Below, piece after piece: positions 41,086 to 49,336 of a stretch of 64,000 bases of DNA. The DNA comes from Novosphingobium huizhouense (GTDB lineage: Bacteria > Pseudomonadota > Alphaproteobacteria > Sphingomonadales > Sphingomonadaceae), in assembly GCF_020179475.1 (NCBI RefSeq), contig NZ_JAILXZ010000001.1:620001-684000 (forward strand). The letters run 5' to 3'. A program made the position numbers and the translations under genes. The first letter of the stretch is position 1; each line of letters opens with the position of its first letter. The notes under the pieces are model-generated. The model did no database searches. It was not told the DNA's origin and worked only from the letters and a program-made list of their open reading frames with translations.

Positions 41086-41140
41086 TTTGCCTTCTATGGC
41101 GAATTAGTGCAACAGGAAATTTGCCCTCTATGGCAAATCC
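41086..41140. promoter_or_regulatory. Prophage operator pair (sites A and B)
   Basis: Site A 41086-41106 contains TTTGCCTTCTATGGCGAA; site B 41120-41140 contains TTTGCCCTCTATGGCAAA, a perfect dyad with arms TTTGCC/GGCAAA. They lie 37-91 bp upstream of the leftward early operon start. Probable binding sites of the prophage repressor and Cro-like protein. Confidence 0.7.
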
Positions 41141-41191
41141 GTATTTGTCACCATGGCGAACGCCAAGACGATGGCCGGGCGAGCGGGCACG

Positions 41192-41222
41192 AAAAAGCCC
41201 GCCGGATTCGCACCGGCGGGCC
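41192..41222 (-). terminator. Terminator of repressor gene
   Basis: On the complement, GGCCCGCCGG pairs with CCGGCGGGC over a 7-nt loop and is followed by TTTTTC. Ends repressor transcription before the leftward operators. Confidence 0.75.
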
Positions 41223-41245
41223 GATCTTCAGCAACAACCAGGGGT

Positions 41246-41623
41246 TCAGCCGGTCTTGCGCGGCAGCTCGACGACATCGGCGCCGCCCGGTTGCGGCAGG
41301 AACTGCCGCTGGCTATCGAGCATCGCCAGGATAGCCGCCCGATTGGGGTCGGGCAGAGCGCGCATGAGGTTGACCATATCGCGCTCTTCCGGGGAAAGGC
41401 CGCCCAGCTCGGACGAGAGAAGATCAGCCGCCGCGCATTGAAAGACCGGCGCCATGCGTTCGAGCCACGCCTGGTTCAATTCGCGCTCGCCGGATTCAAT
41501 CCGCGCCAGGTGCGTCCACGAAAGGCCGATCGCGGGGGCGGCCTCCTTCAAGGTGAGCCCGGCCTTCTTGCGCCATTCGCGGACGCGGTTGGGTCCCTGT
41601 GCAATGTGTTCGCGCTTTGCCAT
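41246..41623 (-). CDS. Prophage repressor, XRE/HTH_3 family
   Basis: 125 residues from ATG 41623. N-terminal helix-turn-helix (VREWRKKAGLTLKEAAPAIGLSWTHLARIESGERELNQAWLERMA) and a helical C-terminal part likely used for oligomerisation (LSPEERDMVNLMRALPDPNRAAILAML). No peptidase-type Ala-Gly/Ser-Lys autocleavage motif is evident, so induction may not follow the lambda mechanism. Placed opposite the Cro-like gene, with operators on both sides. Confidence 0.85.
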   Translation of the reverse strand: MAKREHIAQGPNRVREWRKKAGLTLKEAAPAIGLSWTHLARIESGERELNQAWLERMAPVFQCAAADLLSSELGGLSPEERDMVNLMRALPDPNRAAILAMLDSQRQFLPQPGGADVVELPRKTG

Positions 41624-41701
41624 CGCCGGGAATTGTAAAACAACGCCTCGCATGCTCTTAGCCCCTATCGTGACGAACTTTCGGCCTGCAGGGTGTTGCC
41701 A

Positions 41702-41722
41702 TAATTCGCCATAGAAGGCAAA
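41702..41722. promoter_or_regulatory. Prophage operator (site C)
   Basis: Exact reverse complement of site A over 21 bp, 23 bp before the Cro-like gene start and in the divergent control region. Confidence 0.7.
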
Positions 41723-41744
41723 AAGCTTTCGACGCGGAGGTAAC

Positions 41745-41972
41745 ATGCACGCAGCAGCACGTAAGATCAGGAGCTGGCGAAAGGCGCACAACCCGCGCCT
41801 GACCGCCGCCGCCTTCGGCCAAATGGTCGGGATTTCGCCCACTCAAGCCTATCGCATCGAGAACGGCGCCCTGCCGCACGGCGATGTCATGGACAAGATC
41901 GTGAAGATGGGAATCTGCGCGCCGGACGACTGGTTTGCCAAGGGCGACGAGGGCCGGGAGCAAGCGGCGTGA
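41745..41972 (+). CDS. Cro-like HTH protein, 75 aa
   Basis: ATG 41745 with GGAGG eight bases upstream. IRSWRKAHNPRLTAAAFGQMVGISPTQAYRIENGAL is a helix-turn-helix like those of Cro/CI-type regulators. It faces the repressor gene and starts the rightward nucleic-acid operon, the position of cro or a cII analogue. Stop overlaps the next start (GTGA). Confidence 0.75.
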   Translation: MHAAARKIRSWRKAHNPRLTAAAFGQMVGISPTQAYRIENGALPHGDVMDKIVKMGICAPDDWFAKGDEGREQAA

Positions 41973-42631
41973 GCGTACCGCCGCGCGTCTTGATCGCGTG
42001 CGAGCGCAGCGGAGTCATGCGTCGGGCGTTCGATGCACTGGGCTGGGATGCGTGGAGCTGCGACACGCAGCCTGCCGACGACGGCAGCAACCGGCATATC
42101 CGGGGCGACGTGCTGCTGCACCTGGACGACGGATGGGACCTGCTGGCGGTGATGCACCCGCCCTGCACCCGCCTGTGCAATTCGGGCGGGCGCTGGCTCT
42201 ACATCGGCGGGCGAAAGGTGAACGGGCGCGATCCGGAAAAGTGGGCCGAGCTGGAGGGCGCGGCGTGGTTCTATCGCCAGCTGCGTGACGCGGAGCAGAT
42301 CCCGCACCGGGTAATCGAGAACCCGGTGATGCACGAACATGCAATCCGGCTGACCGGACGGGGGCGCACCCAATTCGTGCAGCCATGGTGGTTTGGCGAT
42401 CCAGCGTTCAAGGCAACGGGCCTTGAGCTGATAAACCTGCCGGACCTGAAACCGACCGACAAGCTTACGCCGCCCCGCCCGGGCACCGACGAGCACAAGC
42501 GGTGGAGCGCGATTCACCGGGCGCCGCCGGGCCCCGATCGCGCGCGGCGGCGGAGCGAAACCTTCCCCGGCCTCGCGGCGGCAGTTGCTGCGCAGCTGGG
42601 CGCCTATGTAATCGAGAGGATGGCGGCGTGA
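41969..42631 (+). CDS. Phage DNA methylase-like protein
   Basis: 220 residues from GTG 41969. VLIACERSGVMRRAFDALGWDAWSCD resembles the AdoMet-binding start of cytosine methyltransferases, VMHPPCTRLCNSGGRWL holds a Pro-Pro-Cys motif (64-66) and VIENPV resembles the ENV motif. The usual C-terminal target-recognition region is shortened. Such proteins are frequent in phages and are often called DNA cytosine methyltransferase; catalytic competence is uncertain. Confidence 0.65.
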   Translation: MSVPPRVLIACERSGVMRRAFDALGWDAWSCDTQPADDGSNRHIRGDVLLHLDDGWDLLAVMHPPCTRLCNSGGRWLYIGGRKVNGRDPEKWAELEGAAWFYRQLRDAEQIPHRVIENPVMHEHAIRLTGRGRTQFVQPWWFGDPAFKATGLELINLPDLKPTDKLTPPRPGTDEHKRWSAIHRAPPGPDRARRRSETFPGLAAAVAAQLGAYVIERMAA

Positions 42632-43227
42632 GCGGTTCAGAAGCAGAGGAGCGCATCCGCTTGAAGGTTGAAGCGGCATTGCGAATGCAATTCCCGGAAG
42701 CCCGCATCATTCACGAGCTGGTCGTGCGGCAAGGTTCATGCCGCCTCGACCTCGCGGCAGTAACGCCGAACCGGATCGTGCTGGTTGAAATCAAGTCCGA
42801 AAAGGACGTGTTGAAGCGCCTGGATCGTCAGACCAAGGAAGCCGAAGAGGTTGCCGACCTTTATCGCGTGGTCGTCGCGGCCAAGCATCTTGACAAGGCG
42901 CGCGAGGCGACAGGCTGGGGCCGTGTGGTGGCCGAGGACGACTTTGCCCGCGAAATAGGTACAAGCTGGTCCGCAAAGCAGCTCATGGGCACCCCGTGCA
43001 ATGCTCCTGCACGGCTTGCGATGCTGTGGGCGAACGAGCTCCGGATCGTGGCCGAAACGGGCGCGCGCGTCGCGCGAGAAGCGAGCATCCTGCGCGCTTC
43101 GGAATATTTCACCGGCGCCGAGGTACGCAAGCGAGTCTGCGCTGCGCTTCGCGCGCGCCCGTTCACCCGTGCCGACGCGCCCATTCTGTCCGACCTGTTT
43201 CCTACCGTTACGCAGGCGGCGGCATGA
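42628..43227 (+). CDS. PD-(D/E)XK nuclease-like protein
   Basis: 199 residues from GTG 42628, overlapping the previous stop. CRLDLAAVTPNRIVLVEIKSEKD gives the Asp41...Glu54-x-Lys56 signature of PD-(D/E)XK nucleases, followed by helical segments and a C-terminal ARPFTRADAPILSDLFP. Possibly a DNA repair or recombination nuclease of the phage. Family placement by motif only. Confidence 0.65.
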   Translation: MSGSEAEERIRLKVEAALRMQFPEARIIHELVVRQGSCRLDLAAVTPNRIVLVEIKSEKDVLKRLDRQTKEAEEVADLYRVVVAAKHLDKAREATGWGRVVAEDDFAREIGTSWSAKQLMGTPCNAPARLAMLWANELRIVAETGARVAREASILRASEYFTGAEVRKRVCAALRARPFTRADAPILSDLFPTVTQAAA

Positions 43228-43370
43228 AGCCTTGGCCGGACCCCAAGCTTGTGAAGGCGGCGGCGCGGCATGAGGTGCTGCGGATGATTGCCGCGCTGCC
43301 CTATCGCGGCAGCGTGGACCGGGACCGCCTCGGCCCCGCTCGGCCGATCGCGCCGGCAGCGCAGGACTGA
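43224..43370 (+). CDS. Small phage protein, 48 aa
   Basis: ATG 43224 overlaps the previous stop (ATGA). KAAARHEVLRMIAALPYRGSVDRDRLG; basic and helical. Unknown. Followed by the primase gene after four bases. Confidence 0.5.
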   Translation: MKPWPDPKLVKAAARHEVLRMIAALPYRGSVDRDRLGPARPIAPAAQD

Positions 43371-43374
43371 CGCC

Positions 43375-44487
43375 ATGGCGGGGGGCGAGGAACTGACGGC
43401 GCGGGACATCGGGCGCATGCTGAACGCCGAGGCGGCACGGCTTGCCCGCGTGCTCTATCCCGCCGGAACCGAGGCTGGCGGTTTCTGGAGCGTGGGCAAC
43501 ATCCACGGGGCCAGCGGCAACAGCCTGAAAATCCGCCTGTCGGGCAGCAAGCAGGGGACCTGGGCGGATTATGCCGCCGACGAGGGCGACCCTGCCGGCA
43601 AAGGCGACATGTTGAAGTTGGTCATGCTGACTGTGGCGGAGCAGCCGACCTATGCCGCGGCGATCCAGTGGGCAAAGGGCTGGCTGGGCATCGAGAGCAT
43701 GAACGGCGACCAACTGGAGGCACACCGCCGCCGCGCCGAGGCGGCGCAGCGCCGGGCCGAGCAGCGCCGCGCGGGCGAGCGCGAGGACAAGCGCCGGCAG
43801 GCCGAGGGCCTGTGGCTGAATGCCGCAAAGCCATTGGGGACACCGGCCCTAGCCTATCTGCAGGGCCGCGGCATCGACTTCGGCGCGATCGGCCACGTGC
43901 CGGGCGCAATTCGGTTCCGCCCCGATGTGTGGCAGGCCGAGCTGCACCGCAAGGTCCCCGCCATGTGTACGGCGTTCTGGTCGATCGAGGGGCAATTCGC
44001 CGCGGTGCACCTGACTTATCTGGACCGACTGCCCGACGGGCGCTGGACCAAGCTGCAGGGCGTGGAGAGCGCCAAGAAAATCCGCAGCCCGGCGTATTGG
44101 GGCGCGCACATTCCGATCGCGAAAGGAGCGCAGCGGTGCCCGCTGAAGGACATCGCGCCCGGCACGCCGGTCTATGTTTCCGAAGGGATCGAGGACGGGC
44201 TGACCGTGGCGATGGCCAAGCCGGACGCGCGGATCGTCGCAGCGGGTACGCTGGGCAACATCGGCGCGATGATCCTGCCGCCGCAAGCCGGCGACATTAT
44301 CATCATCGGCCAGCAGGACGCCCCGGGATCGAAGGCTGACGAAAGCCTGGAAGCGCAAGTGACCAAGCAACAGGCGCGCGGACGGCAGGACGGCAGCAAC
44401 CGCCGGGTGCGGTTCCTGTGGCCGGACCCCGCCTTCAAGGACTTCAACGACCAGCTGCTCGGCAAGCGGATCGAACCAAAAGGATAA
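43375..44487 (+). CDS. Phage DNA primase/Toprim-domain protein
   Basis: 370 residues. N-terminal region resembles DUF7146-type primase zinc-less heads (GTWADYAADEG, then KGWLGIES and a charged coiled coil 110-145), and a Toprim_3-like domain follows: VYVSEGIEDGLTVAM with Glu270 and GDIIIIGQQDAPG with Asp315. The usual D-x-D of Toprim reads GQQD here, which is odd. Expected to synthesise primers at the phage replication fork, paired with the ATPase encoded next. Confidence 0.82.
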   Translation: MAGGEELTARDIGRMLNAEAARLARVLYPAGTEAGGFWSVGNIHGASGNSLKIRLSGSKQGTWADYAADEGDPAGKGDMLKLVMLTVAEQPTYAAAIQWAKGWLGIESMNGDQLEAHRRRAEAAQRRAEQRRAGEREDKRRQAEGLWLNAAKPLGTPALAYLQGRGIDFGAIGHVPGAIRFRPDVWQAELHRKVPAMCTAFWSIEGQFAAVHLTYLDRLPDGRWTKLQGVESAKKIRSPAYWGAHIPIAKGAQRCPLKDIAPGTPVYVSEGIEDGLTVAMAKPDARIVAAGTLGNIGAMILPPQAGDIIIIGQQDAPGSKADESLEAQVTKQQARGRQDGSNRRVRFLWPDPAFKDFNDQLLGKRIEPKG

Positions 44488-44490
44488 CAG

Positions 44491-46356
44491 ATGGCGCGCA
44501 GGCCGATTGATTCCATTGCCAGCACCGAACCGGTGGACGCGCCCGACTTCTTTGGCGCGAACGAAGGCGCATCGCCCGAGTGCGGGCCGGTGCCGTTGCT
44601 ACCGCAGCCGTGCCCGGTGACGCCGCTTGGCGTGCAGGGCACGAAAATCTTCTTCCTCGACAGCCTGAACCAGATCGCGACGGCGCCGGCCAATATCCAG
44701 AAGGGCGACCTGAAGCTGTGGTTCGGCAACGACTGGCTGGAAGAGCACTTCCCGCAGAAGGATGCCAAGGGCAACGTCGTCAAATTCAATCAGGACCTGG
44801 CGCAGACCGCGCTGATCGAGGATTGCCGCAAGAAGGGCATCTTCAATCCGCACGGCCGGGTGTTCGGGCGCGGAGCGCATCGGGCGCGCGAGGACGAAAG
44901 CCAGCTTGTGCTGCACCTGGGCCGCAAGGTGATGCTGGCGAACCCGAAGGATCGCAAGGGCAAGCCGGCGAAAAGCCGGTTCGAGCCTGCGGGTGAAATC
45001 AACGGGTGTTATTATCCTGCCCTGCCCGGCCTGCCGGCGCCGGCCGACGAGGCGAGCAGCACGACGGACGCGCGCAACCTGCTCGACCACCTGAGCCGGT
45101 GGTACTGGGTGGAGCAGAAGGCTGCGCCGTTGCTGCTGCTGGGCTTCATCGCGGAAATGTTCATCTGTGGCGCGCTCGAATGGCGGAGCCATATCTGGCT
45201 GGCCGGACCGACGGCCGCCGGCAAATCGAGCCTGCAGAAGGTGATCCGCGCGATCCATGCGGATTGGTGCCTGCACACCGAGGACGCCAGCGAAGCGGCG
45301 ATCCGGCAAATCCTGGGCGACGACACGCTGCCGGTAATGATCGACGAAGCCGAAGCGCACGATCGGCCGGAACGACTTGCCGCGATCCTGAACCTGATGA
45401 AAAAGGCATCGAGCGGCGCGAAGCTGCATCGTGGCGGACAGGACCACAAGGGCATCGAGTTCACCGCGCAGAGCTGCTTTCTGCTGTCATCGGTGCTGCA
45501 TGCGAACATGCGCGGCGAGGACCGCAACCGGATCGCGATCCTAGAAATGCGCGCCGTGCCGATCGAGGCCGAGCCGATCAAGGAAGACTGGCAGCATTGG
45601 CGACAGCTGGGCCGCCGAATGCACCGGCGGATGATCGAGCAATGGCCGCGCTTCGAGGTGACGCTGGACCTGTACAAGCGCGAAATCGCCGCGAGGCGGT
45701 TCGAGGGGCGTTGGCGCGACACCTACGGCACGCTGCTCGCCTGTGCGGACCTCCTGCTGTACGACGACGTACCGGGGGACAACATGGCCGCCAACGAGGG
45801 CGAGGGCCGCGAGCGCGTCGGCGAAGCGATATCCACGGTCCAGGCGCTGCTGACGCGGGGCCGCGTGGAAGCGCGCAGCGATGTCGAACGGGTGCAGCTG
45901 CACCTGCTGTCGCACATGCTCCCTGGGGCGCACGGCAAGCCCGGCGAGAGTGTGGGCACGTGGTTGGACCGCGCGATGCGGTTGCGGATCGTGCCGGGCG
46001 AGTTCCCGACCGATGACAGCACCAAGGAAATCGACCACGAGGCGCGGGCCAAGCTGAAAAGCTGGGGCCTGCGGGTGATCCAGTTGAAAACGGAAGGCGG
46101 GCGGTGGCGCGTTGCCGAGGCGCTGCCGGAGACACTGGAAAACCAGTATCTTGCCATCGCCTATCCCACGTACAAGCCGCTGTGCGACGTGTTCCGCGGC
46201 AGCGAATGGGCCGAAGGCGGATGGCTGCAATCGCTGGGCAAGATCGAGGGCGTGGTGAAGGGGCTGAAAATTCGCTTCACATCGGGAAGCGATGGCAAGA
46301 CGGACAACGCCATCGCGGTGCCGCTGTCCGTCCTGATGGCGGGCGAGGAAGGCTAA
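44491..46356 (+). CDS. Phage replicative ATPase/helicase
   Basis: 621 residues. Walker A GPTAAGKS (239-246) and Walker B VMIDEAEAH (Asp285-Glu286) in a P-loop domain of the primase-associated helicase type; an N-terminal region (about 40-180) has the WFGNDWLEEHFPQKD and NGCYYPALPGLPAPAD blocks typical of phage DNA primase/helicase partners. C-terminal 150 residues are helical. Starts four bases after the primase gene. Likely the phage replicative helicase. Confidence 0.85.
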   Translation: MARRPIDSIASTEPVDAPDFFGANEGASPECGPVPLLPQPCPVTPLGVQGTKIFFLDSLNQIATAPANIQKGDLKLWFGNDWLEEHFPQKDAKGNVVKFNQDLAQTALIEDCRKKGIFNPHGRVFGRGAHRAREDESQLVLHLGRKVMLANPKDRKGKPAKSRFEPAGEINGCYYPALPGLPAPADEASSTTDARNLLDHLSRWYWVEQKAAPLLLLGFIAEMFICGALEWRSHIWLAGPTAAGKSSLQKVIRAIHADWCLHTEDASEAAIRQILGDDTLPVMIDEAEAHDRPERLAAILNLMKKASSGAKLHRGGQDHKGIEFTAQSCFLLSSVLHANMRGEDRNRIAILEMRAVPIEAEPIKEDWQHWRQLGRRMHRRMIEQWPRFEVTLDLYKREIAARRFEGRWRDTYGTLLACADLLLYDDVPGDNMAANEGEGRERVGEAISTVQALLTRGRVEARSDVERVQLHLLSHMLPGAHGKPGESVGTWLDRAMRLRIVPGEFPTDDSTKEIDHEARAKLKSWGLRVIQLKTEGGRWRVAEALPETLENQYLAIAYPTYKPLCDVFRGSEWAEGGWLQSLGKIEGVVKGLKIRFTSGSDGKTDNAIAVPLSVLMAGEEG

Positions 46357-46565
46357 CCGCCATCCTCGGGCAGGACCGGCAACATGTCGCCGACCATGCC
46401 GATCAAAGCACCCAGCCCTTCCGGATCGAACGCAACGGCGGGCGGTGCCGCTTCGAGAAGATCGCGCAGGGTGAAAAGCGCGCTGCGCGCGCGTTCCTGT
46501 TCGACATGCGGCGCGCAGGGCGCGAACATCGGTTCGCGCAGATTCAGGTGACTGATGTTGTCCAT
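46353..46565 (-). CDS. Phage hypothetical protein, 70 aa
   Basis: ATG 46565 on the complement, convergent and overlapping the helicase end by four bases. Contains QERARSALFTLRDLLEAAPP; helical and acidic. Unknown. Confidence 0.55.
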   Translation of the reverse strand: MDNISHLNLREPMFAPCAPHVEQERARSALFTLRDLLEAAPPAVAFDPEGLGALIGMVGDMLPVLPEDGG

Positions 46566-46702
46566 GACGATTCCCCCCGGGAGTGACGTTACGGGGCGTT
46601 TGTAAACAGCGTGCTAGCGTGTTGGAAAGTGGTTTGTTCTTATTATGTTCAATAGGAAGGCGCCCAGGTGATATAGTTGCCGAAAGATGCTAATTGCGTT
46701 GC

Positions 46703-47065
46703 ATGATCGTTGCTTTGATCCTTGCTCAAGCCGCCGCGCCAACAGCAGATGCGGCCGAATTGCGGAGCGCGGTGGCCCAGGTAACCGCCACCACCCGGAC
46801 GTGGTTCGACTGTGCATGGCAGGCGGCACCAGCACTCTCGGCAAATGGCACCGACAGCGCTGAGACGCTTGCAGCGGCGGCGGTGGATGGTTGCATCGAC
46901 GAGCAGCGGGCAACCGAGGCCGCGCAAGCGCGGCTCGGCGCGCTGACGGGCCTGCCGTGGTCAGAAAGCCGAAAGGCTTTCGAGGCCGCGCGGACTGCGC
47001 AGATAAGGGGCATCGCCGCGCAGTTGGTCAGGATGCGGGCGACGGCGCAGCAGGGCAAGCGCTAG
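46703..47065 (+). CDS. Small exported phage protein, 120 aa
   Basis: ATG 46703. Begins MIVALILAQAAAPTADA, a short signal-peptide-like stretch, followed by a helical Ala-rich domain with two cysteines (FDCAWQ and VDGCIDEQ) that could form a disulfide outside the cytoplasm. Unknown; a lysogenic-conversion or periplasmic factor is conceivable. Converges with the next complement gene, overlapping by four bases. Confidence 0.6.
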   Translation: MIVALILAQAAAPTADAAELRSAVAQVTATTRTWFDCAWQAAPALSANGTDSAETLAAAAVDGCIDEQRATEAAQARLGALTGLPWSESRKAFEAARTAQIRGIAAQLVRMRATAQQGKR

Positions 47066-47274
47066 ATCGGCCGGGCCGATCGCAGCACGCCGCGGTCGAT
47101 CAAGTCCATCCGCCGTTCCAGCAGCTCGCCGAATGTGCGGCCGGGCAGTTGGGCCTGCCAGTAGTCGCAGGAAAGCCCGACGCGAACCATCTGGCAAAGG
47201 GCTTCGTCCTCTTGCGGGGTAAAGGGAACCGCGAGGGGGCGGCTCCAGGCGGGCTTGCGGCGTGGGATCGTCAT
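47062..47274 (-). CDS. Phage HTH-like protein, 70 aa
   Basis: ATG 47274 overlaps the upstream stop. RPLAVPFTPQEDEALCQMVRVGLSCDYWQAQLPGRTFGELLERRMDL looks like a Myb/SANT-like or simple helix-turn-helix DNA-binding unit. Translationally coupled with the 130-residue gene before it. Function unknown. Confidence 0.6.
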   Translation of the reverse strand: MTIPRRKPAWSRPLAVPFTPQEDEALCQMVRVGLSCDYWQAQLPGRTFGELLERRMDLIDRGVLRSARPI

Positions 47275-47663
47275 AGCGCCAGGCCGAGCTGGAGGGTGCC
47301 CGCCGGATCGCGTTCAGCGTCACGCAGCTGGCGGGCCGCGAAGGGCAGGCGATCCTCTGACACGGTGATGAAGCGCGCGACGGCGCGGCTCCATCCTTGG
47401 CGGGCGGCGGCGCAGCGCCATTCGGCATCGATCGCGGCGCGCAAGACCGGATCGCGCTCGGCCCATCGATCGAGCATGGCCACCACCGCATCGCCATCGA
47501 ACATTTCGAAGCAGTTGTCGTAAGCGCGCGATCCGATTCCGGTGCCAGTGCGCAGACACCGCGCAGCGAGTTGAACGCGGGCAAGGAAGCCGGCGGCATG
47601 GGCTGGATAGTGGGGGCAGGCAGTCCGCTTGCCGCAGTGTTCGCAGGGTTCACGATCGTGCAT
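47271..47663 (-). CDS. Phage hypothetical protein, 130 aa
   Basis: ATG 47663. N-terminal CEHCGKRTACPHYPAHAAGF is a probable zinc site; then FDGDAVVAMLDRWAERDPVLRAAIDAEWR. Preceded by the conserved leader repeat seen also before two other genes in this pocket. Unknown function. Confidence 0.6.
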   Translation of the reverse strand: MHDREPCEHCGKRTACPHYPAHAAGFLARVQLAARCLRTGTGIGSRAYDNCFEMFDGDAVVAMLDRWAERDPVLRAAIDAEWRCAAARQGWSRAVARFITVSEDRLPFAARQLRDAERDPAGTLQLGLAL

Positions 47664-47740
47664 TGCTCGGCCTTTCTGCCGGGTACGCGCGGCCACCTTG
47701 GCCGCCCATCTGGACGCTGGACCCGGACCCGGACCCAGCG
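47664..47740 (-). promoter_or_regulatory. Conserved leader, copy 1
   Basis: Lies directly upstream of the 130-residue gene. Shares about 70 nt with copy 2 at 48759-48836 and about 40 nt with copy 3 at 49068-49118. Holds a perfect 7-bp stem with 3-nt loop (47689-47705) and an AGAAAGG ribosome-site segment inside CGGC...GCCG. Probably a shared RNA or operator element. Confidence 0.6.
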
Positions 47741-47753
47741 CCGCAGGGAGCGG

Positions 47754-48758
47754 TCAGAGCGCCAAGGCAAACTGAGCGGGTGCTGCCGAGCCGAGCGCGA
47801 CAGGTAGCGGGGACTCACCCGGCACCGGCGCATCTGCTACCGGTTCCGCCCGGTCCTCGAATTCGGCGAAGCCGTCCAGCTCGCCCGCATTGGCAAGCAC
47901 CAAGTCGCACGCTTGCTGCGCAAGGCTCGCAGCCTTGAAAATCATCCGCTTGTCGCTGCGCAGCGCCTGCAGCCAGTGAGCGAGATAAGCGGCGTGATCG
48001 TCGATGTGATCGCCCACGATGCCGAGACGCGCGCCGACAAAAGCCGCGCCGATTTCCGCAACCAGCTCTTCGAACGCATAGTCCTTGGACCCGAACTTGT
48101 TGAGCAACTGGCGGTTGAGGCGGGACTCGTGCCCAGACCAGTGGCAAAGCTCGTGCGCGAGGGTGGCGAGATAGCCGCCGACGGTGGCGAACCGGTCAAA
48201 CGTCGGCATGTTCACAAGGTCCATGGTCGGCGCATAGTAAGCGCGGTCGCCGCTTTCACGGATCTGCGCACCGGAGCTGCGAAGGGCACTGTCGGCCACT
48301 TCATCGCGCTCTTTGCTGGCGCCGGGGATAACCGCCGGCCGCGCGTAGAACTTTGCCGGCAAGCCTTCGATCTGGTCGGCGTTGAACACCGTAAAACCGC
48401 GCATCATGGGAATATTTCGCTCCTGGTCCTCTCCCGCGTCGTTCTGCTCGGTGACAGTGAGCTTCTTGAAAAACACAATCCCGGTGCCCTTCGAGCCCTT
48501 GCGCACGGAACCGCCGAGCGCCTGGGCTTGCTTGAAGGTCATCCATCTGCGCGAGCGAAAGCCGTTTTCGTCGGCCGATGCCCACAACAACAGGACATTG
48601 ATTCCGCGATAGCATTCGCCGGTGACGCGGAGGGGCAGGGGCGGCGTGCCGCCCGTCGTTCCGTCGGTTGCCCATGACGGCGCCCAAGGCTTTGTGCCCG
48701 CCTCGAGGCGGCGCACGATCGCGCTGGTAATGGTTTCGTAGATATCAGGCTTGGACAT
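47754..48758 (-). CDS. ArdC-like antirestriction protein
   Basis: 334 residues from ATG 48758. N-terminal single-strand DNA-binding domain (about 1-130: KPWAPSW, YRGINVLLLWASADENGFRSRRWMTFKQAQALGG, VRKGSKGTGIVFFKK) and a C-terminal zincin metallopeptidase-like domain with HELCHWSGH (His202, Glu203, His206) and the distal Glu in FEELVAEIGAAF. ArdC proteins from plasmids protect incoming DNA from restriction. Here it may shield phage DNA on entry. Preceded by leader copy 2. Confidence 0.88.
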   Translation of the reverse strand: MSKPDIYETITSAIVRRLEAGTKPWAPSWATDGTTGGTPPLPLRVTGECYRGINVLLLWASADENGFRSRRWMTFKQAQALGGSVRKGSKGTGIVFFKKLTVTEQNDAGEDQERNIPMMRGFTVFNADQIEGLPAKFYARPAVIPGASKERDEVADSALRSSGAQIRESGDRAYYAPTMDLVNMPTFDRFATVGGYLATLAHELCHWSGHESRLNRQLLNKFGSKDYAFEELVAEIGAAFVGARLGIVGDHIDDHAAYLAHWLQALRSDKRMIFKAASLAQQACDLVLANAGELDGFAEFEDRAEPVADAPVPGESPLPVALGSAAPAQFALAL

Positions 48759-48836
48759 CGGTTTCGGCCTCCTGCCGGGGTTGATGCGGCCACGATGGCC
48801 GCCCGTCTGGCAGCTGGACCCACCCGGACCCAGCTG
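48759..48836 (-). promoter_or_regulatory. Conserved leader, copy 2
   Basis: Upstream of the ArdC-like gene. Same layout as copy 1: perfect 7-bp stem with 3-nt loop at 48786-48802 and a flanking CTGG...CCAG hairpin further upstream. Sequence between stems varies, stems are kept. Confidence 0.6.
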
Positions 48837-48848
48837 CACGAAGGGCGG

Positions 48849-49067
48849 TCATTCGTAGGCGTCGCGGTGATCCATCTCTCCTTCGAAGGCGCGGAAGCGT
48901 CCGTGCTGGGCGGTGTTGTCGCGGCCGTCGTCGTTGTAAGCCTCTTCGGCCGCGACGAACGCGCGGCGCAGCTCATGGTCGTCCATCCTTTCGGCCGCCG
49001 CTGACGCGGTACGATAGGCGTTGATGAATGCCTGTGAACGAACGGGCCTAGTGGTGCTGGCGGTCAT
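48849..49067 (-). CDS. Phage hypothetical protein, 72 aa
   Basis: ATG 49067. RSQAFINAYRTASAAAERMDDHELRRAFVAAEEAYNDDGRDNT is helical, the remainder acidic. First gene of the leftward accessory pocket, after leader copy 3 and operator sites D and E. Unknown function. Confidence 0.6.
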   Translation of the reverse strand: MTASTTRPVRSQAFINAYRTASAAAERMDDHELRRAFVAAEEAYNDDGRDNTAQHGRFRAFEGEMDHRDAYE

Positions 49068-49118
49068 TGTTTCGGCCTTTCTGCCGGGGTGCGCTGGCGA
49101 CCATCGCCGCGCCGTTAT
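49068..49118 (-). promoter_or_regulatory. Conserved leader, copy 3
   Basis: Upstream of the 72-residue gene. The stem at 49096-49108 reads GGCGA-CCA-TCGCC where copies 1 and 2 read GGCCA-NNN-TGGCC: both sides changed together, keeping the pairing. This copy lacks the outer CTGG/CCAG hairpin and runs into an operator instead. Confidence 0.55.
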
Positions 49119-49161
49119 TAGTCATAGAAGGCAAAAAACGAGTTCGTCAATAGGGGAAATT
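49115..49161. promoter_or_regulatory. Prophage operators (sites D and E)
   Basis: Site D, 49115-49135, reads on the complement TTTGCCTTCTATGACTAA, close to site A. Site E (about 49142-49161) is a weaker relative resembling site G. They lie immediately upstream of the accessory pocket's first gene. Confidence 0.55.
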
Positions 49162-49336
49162 TTGCAACCGGCCAGCGCGGCGAAAGCCGCGCGGTGCGGC
49201 CGGTTTCCGCTTGATTTCCGAGCCTCACAGACTGCCGCGCCTGGCGCCCGATCGCGTCGCCTTTGTCCTTCACCGGACCGGACCCGGACCCGATTGCTCG
49301 AACGAGGAATTGGCCGCCGGGCAATGGGTCCGGGGT

